Position numbers and translations under genes: made by a program. A stretch of 64,000 nucleotides of DNA from Methylumidiphilus sp963753955. GTDB lineage: Bacteria; Pseudomonadota; Gammaproteobacteria; Methylococcales; Methylococcaceae. The notes beneath the pieces were generated by a model that worked only from the letters and a program-made list of their open reading frames with translations, was not told the origin of the DNA and did not search any database. Location: positions 113,019 through 177,018 of the forward strand of contig CAVWEM010000024.1 in NCBI GenBank assembly GCA_963753955.1. Reading direction: 5' to 3'. Shown here piece by piece: positions 8,342-17,495 of this stretch. Position 1 is the stretch's first letter; each line of letters opens with the position of its first letter.

Positions 8342-9976
8342 ATGCGAAAAACCTTGCCAACGGCTGACCAGCCGGACGAACCCAGTGCCTGGGCACCCTT
8401 GGCCTATCCTATTTTCCGGGCGCTTTGGATCGCGGCCTTAGTTTCCAATGTGGGAACCTGGATGCAGGATGTCGGAGCAGGGTGGTTGATGACCAGCCTG
8501 TCCGCTTCACCGCTCATGGTGGCCTTGGTGCAGGTCGCCACCTCCTTCCCCGTCATGTTGCTGGCCTTGCCCGCCGGGGCGCTTGCCGACATCGTGGATC
8601 GGCGGCGAATGCTGATGGTGACGCAAACTTGGATGCTGCTGTCGGCGGCGGCGCTAGGTGGCCTGACGCTGCTGGGCATGATGACTGCCCCGCTATTGCT
8701 GGGCCTGACCCTTGCGTTGGGAATAGGCTCCGCGTTCACGATGCCTGCCTGGTCGGCGATGATTCCGGAACTGGTCGGGCGCAAGGATTTGCATGCCGCC
8801 ATCACCTTGAATGGATTGGCCATGAATGTGTCGAGGGCCATCGGCCCGGCCTTGGCCGGCTACATCATGGCGCTGACCTCGCCCGGCGCGGTGTTCCTGC
8901 TCAACGCGCTATCCTTCATCGGCATCATCGCAGTGCTGTCCCGCTGGAACAGTCCGGTAAAAACCAGCGAACTGCCCGCCGAGCGTCTGTTCGGCGCGAT
9001 GCGCAACGGCTTTCGCTATGTGCGCCATTCCAGCCCCGTCAAAGCCGTCATGATCCGGGCCGGAACCTTCTTTTTCTTCGCCAGCGCGAATTGGGCCTTG
9101 CTGCCCATCTTAGTGAGGCATGAGTTGCAGGGGGGGCCTAGCGATTACGGAATGGTCTTGGGTGCCATCGGTTTGGGCGCGGTTGGCAGCGTTTTCATCC
9201 TTCCTTGGCTGCGCCAGCGGATAAGCACCGATGTGTTGAAGAAAGCGGGGGCGACCCTGTATGCGGCGAGCCTCGCCTTGATGGCCGTAGTACCGACCTT
9301 GCCGTGGTTGTTGGCGGTTGCCCTGTTTGCCGGGATGGCTTGGCTGGGCGTCATGGCCAGCATCCAAGGCGTGGCGCAAATGGCCTTGCCCGCCTGGGTG
9401 CGGGCAAGGGGATTGTCGATGGTCATGGTGGTGGTCATGGCCGGGATGGCAGGCGGAGCCATGCTGTGGGGGCAGATTGCCACCCATTTATCCGTGCCGG
9501 GGGCTCTGCAGCTCGCGGCGGCAGGACTGGCGCTCAGCGTGCTCGCCACTTGGCGGATTCGCTTGATCCAGATGGAGGGGATTGACCTGACACCCTCCCT
9601 GCATTGGGGAACACCCGTCGTTGACCAAGAACCCGACTTGGATCGGGGGCCGGTTTTAGTCACCTTGGCCTATCAAGTGAACCCCGCCCACTTATCGGAA
9701 TTTTTGCGCCTGATGGAACGGCAGCGGGTGGCCCGCCAGCGGGATGGCGCATTCTACTGGCAGCTATTCCAAGATGCTGCCGCCAGTGACCGCTATCTGG
9801 AAACGTTTCTCGCCGAGTCTTGGCTGGAACATCTCCGCCACCATGAACGCGTGACCCAAGCGGATCACCAGCTGCAAGATAAGATTGGTCAATGCCTGGT
9901 TGGGGAGACGCAACCGGTCGTGACCCATTATCTCGCCGTCACGGAAGCCAGGGATCAGGGAGCCTCTGAAAAGTGA
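8342..9976 (+). CDS. MFS transporter with C-terminal ferredoxin-like domain (EntS/MFS_3 type)
   Basis: A 544-residue protein from ATG 8342 (MRKTLPTADQP); the longer frame from 8177 has no transporter-like sequence before this point. About twelve hydrophobic segments span residues 20-410. The MFS loop 2-3 motif ADIVDRRRML follows TM2, and loop 8-9 contains LPWLRQRIS. Residues 430-540 form a soluble domain (VLVTLAYQVNPAHLSEFLRL, FYWQLFQDAAA) of the dimeric alpha/beta-barrel monooxygenase type that is commonly fused to this MFS group. Likely a drug or siderophore exporter in the inner membrane; the substrate cannot be inferred. The gene is intact, unlike most neighbours. Confidence 0.85.
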   Translation: MRKTLPTADQPDEPSAWAPLAYPIFRALWIAALVSNVGTWMQDVGAGWLMTSLSASPLMVALVQVATSFPVMLLALPAGALADIVDRRRMLMVTQTWMLLSAAALGGLTLLGMMTAPLLLGLTLALGIGSAFTMPAWSAMIPELVGRKDLHAAITLNGLAMNVSRAIGPALAGYIMALTSPGAVFLLNALSFIGIIAVLSRWNSPVKTSELPAERLFGAMRNGFRYVRHSSPVKAVMIRAGTFFFFASANWALLPILVRHELQGGPSDYGMVLGAIGLGAVGSVFILPWLRQRISTDVLKKAGATLYAASLALMAVVPTLPWLLAVALFAGMAWLGVMASIQGVAQMALPAWVRARGLSMVMVVVMAGMAGGAMLWGQIATHLSVPGALQLAAAGLALSVLATWRIRLIQMEGIDLTPSLHWGTPVVDQEPDLDRGPVLVTLAYQVNPAHLSEFLRLMERQRVARQRDGAFYWQLFQDAAASDRYLETFLAESWLEHLRHHERVTQADHQLQDKIGQCLVGETQPVVTHYLAVTEARDQGASEK

Positions 9977-10198
9977 ACCGGCAAGGTCATCGACATAATC
10001 CGTTTGCCGTCTGTCAGGCTGGGTTTTTGCGAGTCGATGCTCGGTGTTAAACTGGATGGAAACTCAAAAAACCTCGCATTTCGGCAAGCGCAATGTGAAT
10101 GGCTACAGGAAAAAACAGGCAGCGAGCCACTCAATTGGAAATTTCGCTGCTGGTGTTGGAAAACCTAGCCGCTGAATCAACAAAATAAGGAATCTAAA

Positions 10199-11464
10199 GT
10201 GCGCTTCATCCACTGTGCCGACCTGCATCTCGACAGCCCCTTGCGTGGGCTGGAGCGCTATGAGGGCGCACCGGTCGATGAAATGCGGCAGGCGACGCGC
10301 CGCTCTTTCGTCAATATTGTCGATCTTGCCTTGGAGCGGGAGGTTGATTTCCTGCTGATTGCCGGTGATGTGTTTGACGGCGACTGGCTGGATTTCAACA
10401 CCGGGCTGTTCTTCGCCAACCAACTGCGCCGTCTGGCCGATTCAGAAATACGGGTCTTCATCGTCCGGGGCAACCACGACGCCTTGAGCAAAATCTCGAA
10501 GGCCGTTCCGCTTCCCAGCAACACCCATGTGTTCAAGGCCAGCAAGCCGGAAACCGTCGTCGTAGAGACGCTTGGCCTCGCCATCCACGGCCAGAGTTTT
10601 GCCGATGGGACCGTGGCCGAAGATTTGGCCGCTCGTTATCCGGAAGCCTTGCCAGGCTTGCTGAATATTGGCCTGCTGCATACCGCGCTATCCGGGCGGG
10701 AAGGCCACGAGACCTATGCGCCCACCAGCGTCGAGCGGCTAACATCCAAGGGTTATCACTACTGGGCGCTCGGCCATGTCCATGCCCGCGAGATCGTGCG
10801 GGAAAATCCTTGGATCGTGTTTTCCGGCAATACCCAAGGCCGTCATGCCCGCGAGTTGGGGGCTAAGGGTTTCATGGTGGTGGAAGGCGACGCAGAGGAG
10901 GGCATCCGCTCCGTCGAGTTTGTGCCGACCGACGTGGCCCGCTGGTTCCATCTGAGCCTGGACGCCAGCGAGTGGATGACGCCGGACGAGCTGCAAGGGG
11001 CGGTTCAACAAGCCGTCCGGTCGCTTGCGCAAGAATCGGGCGACCGCCTGCTGGCCTTGCGCCTAGCCATCACAGGCCGGACGCCACTGCATGGCAGACT
11101 GGTGGACAATCCCGAGCATTTCCGGGCGGAGGTCTGTGCGTGGTTGAACGAAGCCTCGGCGGGCATGGCTTGGCTGGAAAAGATCAAGCTAAATCTGTCC
11201 GCACCGCTGGATCTCAACGCGCTGGCGGGGCGGGATGACCCCTTCGGCCTGTTGGTGCGGATGCTCGACGAACTTGCCGCCGACCCGAAAGCCTTGGCGG
11301 CGTTGGCGGAACCTGCCCTGACCGAGCTTGAGCAGAAAATCCCCGCCGAATTGCGTGAACGCGACCCACTGCTGCAACCCCTGGCGGCGGAAGTTCAGGC
11401 TGACGCGCTGGCAACGGCGCGGGAACGGTTGCTCGCCGCGATTTCCGTTGAGGCCGCGTCATGA
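10199..11464 (+). CDS. yhaO: YhaO/SbcD-like DNA repair metallophosphoesterase
   Basis: A 421-residue calcineurin-like phosphoesterase with a GTG start. All metal-binding motifs are present in order: CADLHLDSPL (DxH, near residue 7), AGDVFDGDW (GDxxD), VRGNHDALS (GNHD), LLHTAL, and LGHVHARE (GHxH). The SbcD/Mre11 relatives are Mn-dependent nucleases that process DNA ends together with an SMC-like ATPase. The stop codon overlaps the start of the next gene (ATGA, 11461-11464), so the two genes are translationally coupled. C-terminal residues 270-421 form the partner-binding region typical of YhaO. Confidence 0.88.
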   Translation: MRFIHCADLHLDSPLRGLERYEGAPVDEMRQATRRSFVNIVDLALEREVDFLLIAGDVFDGDWLDFNTGLFFANQLRRLADSEIRVFIVRGNHDALSKISKAVPLPSNTHVFKASKPETVVVETLGLAIHGQSFADGTVAEDLAARYPEALPGLLNIGLLHTALSGREGHETYAPTSVERLTSKGYHYWALGHVHAREIVRENPWIVFSGNTQGRHARELGAKGFMVVEGDAEEGIRSVEFVPTDVARWFHLSLDASEWMTPDELQGAVQQAVRSLAQESGDRLLALRLAITGRTPLHGRLVDNPEHFRAEVCAWLNEASAGMAWLEKIKLNLSAPLDLNALAGRDDPFGLLVRMLDELAADPKALAALAEPALTELEQKIPAELRERDPLLQPLAAEVQADALATARERLLAAISVEAAS

Positions 11465-14400
11465 GGATTGCCCAAGTCGATTTGCAAGCCTTCGGCCACT
11501 TCACCGCCCGCCGCCTGCGGTTTGAGGCTGCCCCCGATTTCCACATCACCTACGGCCCGAACGAGGCCGGTAAGACGACGCTGTCCCGCGCCTTGAAGGC
11601 CGCCTTGTTCGGCATTCCCGAACGTACCGCCGACAACTTCGTCCACGCCAACGCGAACCTGCGGGTCGGCGTGGTGCTGAGCCGGGCGGACGGAGAACGC
11701 TTGGCGGCGATGCGGCGCAAGGCCCGCAAAAATAATCTGGTTGCGTACGAACCCGAAACCGGCGAAGAGCTGGGCGCAGCCATCCCCGACGAACGGCTAA
11801 CGGCGTGGCTGGGCGGTTTGACGGAAGGGCTGTATGGCTCGATGTTCGGCCTCAATCACGAGGAATTGGTGGCTGGCGGCAAGGCCCTCAGCGAAGGCAA
11901 GGGCGAAATCGGCCAAAGCCTGTTTGAGGCCGGCGCGGGCCTAAGCTCGATAAGGGCGTTGCGCGAACGCCTGGAAAAGGAAGCCGACAGCCTGTTCCGG
12001 CCCCGTGCGCCCACCACCGCCATTTTCAGAGTCTTGGATCAATACGGCAATGCCCGCAAAGAAGCCAAGGAAGCCCAGACCAAGCCCGCCGAATGGGGCT
12101 TGCTGCGCAAGGCGGTCGATGAGGCGAAAAAAGCCTACGACCATGCCCGTGAACAGCAAGAACGGCTGCAAAGGGAAACTCGGCGCTTGGAACGCCTCGC
12201 AGCCGTCTTGCCCGATGTCGCCGCCCGTCACCACAGCCTGGAACGGCTGGCTGACTTAGGTGAAGTGAGAAAGTTATCGGCGCAAGCCAGCGAACAGCGC
12301 ATCGCCACCGAAATCCGGCTGCGCCAAGCTGAATCCGCCCAACGGGAAGCCCTAGCCACAGTGGCATCACTGCAAGCCGAGCGCGATTCCATCCATCTAC
12401 CGCAAACCATCTTGGCCGAAGGCGGCTCCATCGAAGCCCTTTATTACACCTTGGAAGCCTATCGGACGGCCCGTGATGCTACCGCCGCCGCCCAAGGCCG
12501 GATCAGCTTGGCCGACGGACAGGCCGCATCCTTGCTGGCCGCGATGGGTGAACCATTAAGCGAGGATTTACGCAGCCTGATCCCCAGCGCGACCTTGCGT
12601 GCCCGCGTGCAAAGCCTGGCGAACGAGGGCACCAAGCTCCACACAGAATCGGAGGCGGCAAACCGCCAGGCCAAGACGGCCAAGTCCGACCTGTCCGAAG
12701 CCGACGAAGAATTGGCCGAGTTGGGGCCGCAGACGGTGCCCGCCGCCCTCACCGATACACTCAAAGCCTTTGAGGCCCAAGGCAACCCGGAAACCCAAGC
12801 CGAGGATCTGGCCCGGCAAGCGGCGAAAGGGCAGGGGAGTCTAGCCGTTGAGGCTAAAGCTTTGTGGGGGGACGGCCCGATGGAAACACTGGTTGCCATG
12901 GGGACACCCTTGCCTGCTGAGCTTCAGGGCTTTCGCGATGCTCAAGCAAAGCTTGAAACCCGCAAGCAGTCCTTGAAGGATGCAATCGAAAAAAATGAAA
13001 ACGATCTGGCGGCGGTGACGGGTGAGTTGGAAGGGCTGATCCAGCACGGCGAGGTGCCCACCGCCGAACATCTGGCCGAGCAACGCCTGTTCCGCGATGG
13101 GCTTTGGCAGAGGATTCGCAGGTGGGCCTACGCCGAAGCCGATGCAAGCGAGCCGCTGCCCCCACCGACGGAATACGAATGGGCCGTGCAAAGCGCCGAT
13201 GCCACCGCCGACAGCCGGTTTGCCGATGCGGCGCGAGTCTCCGAACATGCCGGTTTCATCAAGCGTATCGCCCAGATGCGCAATGCCATCGAATTGGATA
13301 GTCAGCGCTTAGCCTCAGAATCCCAAGCCACGGACGATTTGCAAATGAAATGGCAGTCGCTACTGGAAAAGCATGGCTTGCCGAACTTACACAGTGCCGA
13401 ATTGACCGACTGGCTGGCCAAGCGGGAGCTGTTCGTGCAGCGTTATCTGGCCTGGGTTGACCTGAAGGCCCAAGCGCAAGCGTCCATGGATCGCACGGCC
13501 AAAGCCCGTGCCAGCCTATCGGCTAGCTTGATCGAAGCCGGGCTTCCTCCTTACGGCGAACATGAAAGTCTTGCCTTCGCCATCCAGCGGGCCAGAGACC
13601 ACGCCGACCAAACCAGCAAAGCTGCCACTAGCCACAGGTTGCTTGCCAAAAAGAAAGCCAAGGCGGAGGCTAAATTGGCCGAAGCGGCAGAGCAGATCCA
13701 AACCTGCCAAACGGCGATGGAAGGCTGGCGCAGCCGCTGGGGCTCGGCCATGGCACAAATCCGGCTGGCCGAAGAGGCGGGCCAAGACGAGGCCACGGCC
13801 CGGCTGGGCCAATTCGACGCCCTTGAAAAAGCCCTCACCACGCTGGATTTGGCCCGCGCCGAACGCGACGTGGCGGAGGCCACGGTGACACGGGTGGAGC
13901 AAGAAACCGCCCGCCTATACCAAGCCTTAAGCCTAGACCCGGCCAACCGCTTGGCCGATGCCATTGTCGAAACCCTGCATGAGCGATTGAACGACGCCAA
14001 GGCCAAGGCCCAACGCCTACAGACGCTAGCAGATTCTGATCGACGAAGCCGCCAAGGCCAAGGAACAGGCCGAGGAAGCGATCCGGCAGGCCGGGCAGGA
14101 GCTTGCCGTGCTCACCGCCGCTGCTGGTTGTGACACGCTGGTCGAATTGGCAGAAGCGGAAAACCGCAGCGCCCAAGCCTCAAGCTTGGAAGCGGACATC
14201 GCCGCCACCGAATCTCGGCTGGTGGCCGCGTCGGCCCTGCCGCTTCCGGCCCTGCTGGCCCAAGCCGAAGGGCAGGATCTAGCGCTGGTTCAAGCCGCCT
14301 TGGAACGTGCCAGCGAAGACCTGCGCGACTGCACAACCGAAGTCGAAGCTTTGCACCGCAAGCTACTGGAAGCCCAGGCCGGGCTGGACAAGATTGATGG

Positions 14401-14947
14401 CGAGGCGCTGGCCGGGGAAGCGGAGCAAAAGGCAGCGGCAGCGGCGGCGCAGCTTTCCCATCTGGTGGCTGGCTACGCCTCGGCCCGCCTCGCCTCCGCC
14501 GTTCTGGCGCAAGTCATCGAAACCTACCAGCAACGCCACCAAGGCCCCTTGCTGGCCCGCGCCTCCCAATTATTCGCCATCATCACCTGCGGGCGCTTCG
14601 TCAAAGTGGCGACGGATTTTGACGAAGACATGACGATCCTCGTCGGCGTCCGCCCCAACGGCAGGCGCGAAACCGTCGGCAACCTCAGTTCCGGCACCCG
14701 CGACCAGCTTTTCCTGGCGTTGAGGCTGGCGGCCATCGAAAGCCATGTCGCCAACCAGGAACCCATGCCGGTGGTCGTGGACGACATCGTCATCAACTTC
14801 GACGACGACTCCGCCAGCGCGACGTTCCAAGTGCTGGCGGAACTGTCGAAAAAGACGCAGGTGCTGTTCTTCACCCACCATGAACATCTGTTGGAAAGGG
14901 CTGCCAGCGCCATAGGCTGGGAAGCCTTCACTGCTCAAAGGCTATAA
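11461..14947 (+). pseudogene. yhaN: YhaN/SbcC-like SMC ATPase, one frameshift
   Basis: The partner of YhaO: a long AAA ATPase with coiled coils that gates the nuclease. The N-terminal half shows Walker A GPNEAGKTTL (near residue 38) and long heptad-rich coiled coils. The C-terminal half has the ABC signature NLSSGTRDQLFLALRL and Walker B PVVVDDIVINFDD. The frame changes at about 14025-14040: frame one runs on as RLQTLADSDRRS and stops near 14133, while the continuing sequence (LIDEAAKAKEQAEEA) is in another frame to 14947. A single-base indel would restore about 1160 residues, so this is either a recent null mutation or a sequencing error. Confidence 0.85.
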
Positions 14948-15083
14948 TGGGCTGGATTGACTAAAAAATTTTCCCTGACTTTGCTATTGATCAATAAGAG
15001 TAATTATCCACTTTTTTTGTCCACCAATCCGGGTGCGGCGTACTCAAACCAAATAACGTAAAGCGGATAGGCAGCTCGTGGGA
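14948..15083. other. Intergenic region upstream of BREX
   Basis: AT-rich for this window. It contains TTGCTATTGATCAATAAGAG and a poly-T stretch near 15013, plausible for the BREX promoter, but no confident -35/-10 pair or BrxR-type operator is evident. Confidence 0.3.
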
Positions 15084-15196
15084 ATGCAACAGTTTAGCTT
15101 GCCTTCAATGCGCCATCGCCTAGGTTTTTCGGAAGGTGGGGCAATTAGTTCCCGCACAGCGATGCAGGATGAGGTCATTACTCTTTTTAGTACAAT

Positions 15197-16247
15197 AGAG
15201 TTGTTCCCGGTGTTAAGTTAATGATTATAGGCTATTTTTAGGTTCCAAAGACCCGCCGGAACCCAAAAAAGGAAATCAATGAGCCAGTCCAGGTGGTTTC
15301 TGATCCGATGGGTCAGGCAATGGAAAGCCTTCATCCCGCCGATGGCGTGTTCCACGGAAACGCGGGTTCCCGCATGCTGCCGGTTATGTTTGACCTGCGC
15401 GGCGGTCAGTTTCGGCTTCGGGTTGTTTTTAGATTTCTTCGGCCTTTTGTGTGGAAGGTTTATCTTGGATTTCACGCCATAATCTTTTTGCGCACCTTGG
15501 AACCCAAGGTCGAGCCACAGATTCACTCGATGGAACCATTTCAGTTTTGGGTCGAATACCTTTTTCATGAGCTTGTAGTCGTGGACGCTGCCGGCGAAGA
15601 CGCAGAAGAGGAAAAGGATTTTCCGGTGCAGGGTCGTGAGGACGAGCGCCTGGAGCGTGTGGCGTTTTTTTTTCCGCTGAAGCGGGCCTTCTGGAGTTCC
15701 CCGTCCTGCGGCCTGACGCAGGCGCACTCCATCCCGTCGATGATGACGTCGCCATATTTATCGACGAGTCGCAGGAACTCCTCGGGAGTCCCAGGCGACC
15801 GCTCAGGGAGCACGCCGAGGTCCGACAGGCTCCGCAGCAAGACGGGCAGGAGTTTCTCCACATGGTTGTGGGCATGCCCCGAACTGAAGCCGAAAAGGAA
15901 GCCCAGCACGTCGAAGGTGGGGTATGTCTTGAGGTAATACAAAATGAAGAAAAGCTTCTTCCCGGGCGTGTCGAGATGGCCTTTTGGCCCGCCCGTTGGA
16001 ACCTGCTTGATTTCGCCCTGCCGACACCTTTCCAGTTGGACGGCATCGTAGGCCGCCGCGAAGGCCGCAAGGAGGATGTTGAATTTTGGCAGGCTCATGC
16101 CGATGACGGACTTAATCTTGCGGTCATGCTTCTTGCCATCCAGCTTTTTAAATCTTTCGAAGGCCATGGGTTGTCTATTTTCTGTAGGGTATGGATACCC
16201 TATAATAAGGCAGTATTAAAAAAATTAACAGGGTCGGGAACAAGTCT
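15197..16247 (-). mobile_element. IS5-family (DDE_Tnp_4) element, copy 1, in brxA
   Basis: Exactly 1051 bp, like the copies at 34476 and 60255. Terminal repeats are AGAGTTGTTCCCGG at one end and AGACTTGTTCCCGA at the other. The 3-bp target duplication is AAT (15194-15196, 16248-16250). All three copies duplicated AAT or its complement ATT, which fits an ANT-type target preference as in the ISL2-like group of IS5. Confidence 0.93.
15218..16167 (-). CDS. IS5-family transposase, frameshifted (two frames)
   Basis: The first frame begins MAFERFKKLDGKKHDRK (16167) and encodes the HTH_Tnp_4 region and the first catalytic acidic motif (IIDGMECACVRP). At an A9 run (near 15665) the frame changes. The second frame carries the rest of the DDE domain (FAGSVHDYKLMKKVF, LWLDLGFQGAQ, VSVEHAIGGMK) and ends at 15218. 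All three copies have the same A9 run and frame change, so this is probably programmed frameshifting rather than damage. Confidence 0.85.
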
Positions 16248-16919
16248 AATACCTTATGATGCCGATGCCTCGCTATATCACATGGAAATTGTTGAACACA
16301 ACATTCTGAGCAAGGCCACGGCTTCCAATCGACTCAAGACGTTCGCATTGTTACGTCGATTGTATGCCCTTGATCCGGAAATTTGCTTGTTTCGTGAGAT
16401 GCGGCGACTTCATCGCTTTGCACTTGAGGATTCGCCTTTGCTCATAGGACTATTGGCGATGGCTCGGGAACCCATTCTTCGTGAATGTCTGACGATGGTG
16501 CTGGGTACTCCCGTGGGAGAAACTATGGGGCGTCCTGATTTTGAGTCATGGATTCGCAAGTATGCGCCAGAAAAATATACAGAATCCATGTACAGAAGTT
16601 TCAGCCATAATCTTTACGCATCTTTCCATCAATTCGGTTACTTAGGTATATCTGCTGGAAAAACCAGAATCCGAATTCCCCCTAAGACAGGAATTGCTTC
16701 TGCTACTTATGCTGCTTTTATCGATTGGCTTGAAGGCCACAGTGGCATAGCGTTGTTGAAAGGCACATACTCTCAAGCACTAGTTCTATCCACTGATAGG
16801 CATATTGAGCTATTACAGACGGCTGGTTCCAAGGGGCTGCTGAAGGTGGCTTACTCTGGCGGTGTGCTTGATGTTGGATTTCCTGGCTTCCTCAGAAAAA
16901 CTGAGTCGAGACTCATCTA

Positions 16920-17474
16920 ATGTCCTTAGCACAGACCATTTTAGAACGGCTAAAAGAACATTTGGCCCTACCTTGGCCGGAAAACGTCTCCGCCCGTGAG
17001 CGGGTCGTTATGGTTGTTTATCCCCCAAGCGACGAACGTAAGCCGCGCCGTTTGATCGAGTCAGGCGAATTTGCCCGCGAAATCGCTACCCTTCAGCATG
17101 GATGGGTGGAACTTGACCTTGCGCCGGAAATTTCCTGCTGGCTGGCAAGTTCCGAGTATAGGGAGCGATATTTGCGCCGTCCCCGGCAATTATGGGATGA
17201 CCAAGGCAATGTGCGTGGCCTACAAGAGCATCTGGTCGAGCGTGTCGCAGAAAAAACCAAGACTATGACCACAAACGACGTGCTGTCCTTGGTGGGGGGT
17301 GGGGGCATGTTTGGTCTGCTGAGTGTCTCCTCGCTCATTGAGAAAATCGAAAGCCATGTACCAGGCCGACTGGTGATCTTTTTCCCTGGTGAACATGACT
17401 CCAAGAACAACGCTTACCGGCTGCTGGGAGCGAAGGATGGCTGGGGCTACCTCGCCGTGCCGATTACGGGCTGA
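16920..17474 (+). CDS. brxB: BrxB (DUF1788)
   Basis: A 184-residue cytoplasmic BREX core protein of the usual size. The start ATG overlaps the brxA stop. It contains typical DUF1788 stretches: ERVVMVVYPPSDERKPR near residue 25, a central helix-rich segment (LQEHLVERVAEKT), and C-terminal LVIFFPGEHDSKNNAYRLL, then GWGYLAVPITG. brxC starts 21 bp downstream. BrxB is believed to act with BrxC and PglZ in the BREX complex. With brxA split by an IS, brxB expression may depend on read-through or an outward promoter of the IS. Confidence 0.9.
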   Translation: MSLAQTILERLKEHLALPWPENVSARERVVMVVYPPSDERKPRRLIESGEFAREIATLQHGWVELDLAPEISCWLASSEYRERYLRRPRQLWDDQGNVRGLQEHLVERVAEKTKTMTTNDVLSLVGGGGMFGLLSVSSLIEKIESHVPGRLVIFFPGEHDSKNNAYRLLGAKDGWGYLAVPITG

Positions 17475-17495
17475 CCCATAACCTGAGAATGACGA

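Larger units (their letters stand above)
15084..16920 (+). pseudogene. brxA: BrxA (DUF1819), split by IS5-family insertion
   Basis: BrxA is the first gene of type I BREX and encodes a small DNA-binding protein. The 5' part (15084-15196) encodes MQQFSLPSMRHRLGFSEGGA, then RTAMQDEVITLFSTI. Removing the 1051-bp IS5-family element and one AAT duplication restores a continuous 260-residue frame (FSTIPYDADASLYHMEIVEH) to the TAA at 16918-16920. That stop overlaps the brxB ATG (TAATG). The insertion is therefore recent and precise, with no other lesion visible. As it stands BrxA is truncated after about 37 residues. Confidence 0.85.

Noticed and set aside
14948..15196. tRNA or other RNA gene before BREX
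   Set aside because: No cloverleaf-like pattern or conserved tRNA arm found; the segment is partly the brxA 5' end.
15862..16920. 352-codon plus-strand ORF fused to the brxA 3' part
   Set aside because: Its first half is antisense to the IS5 transposase; the open frame across the IS end is accidental, and only the brxA part is real.
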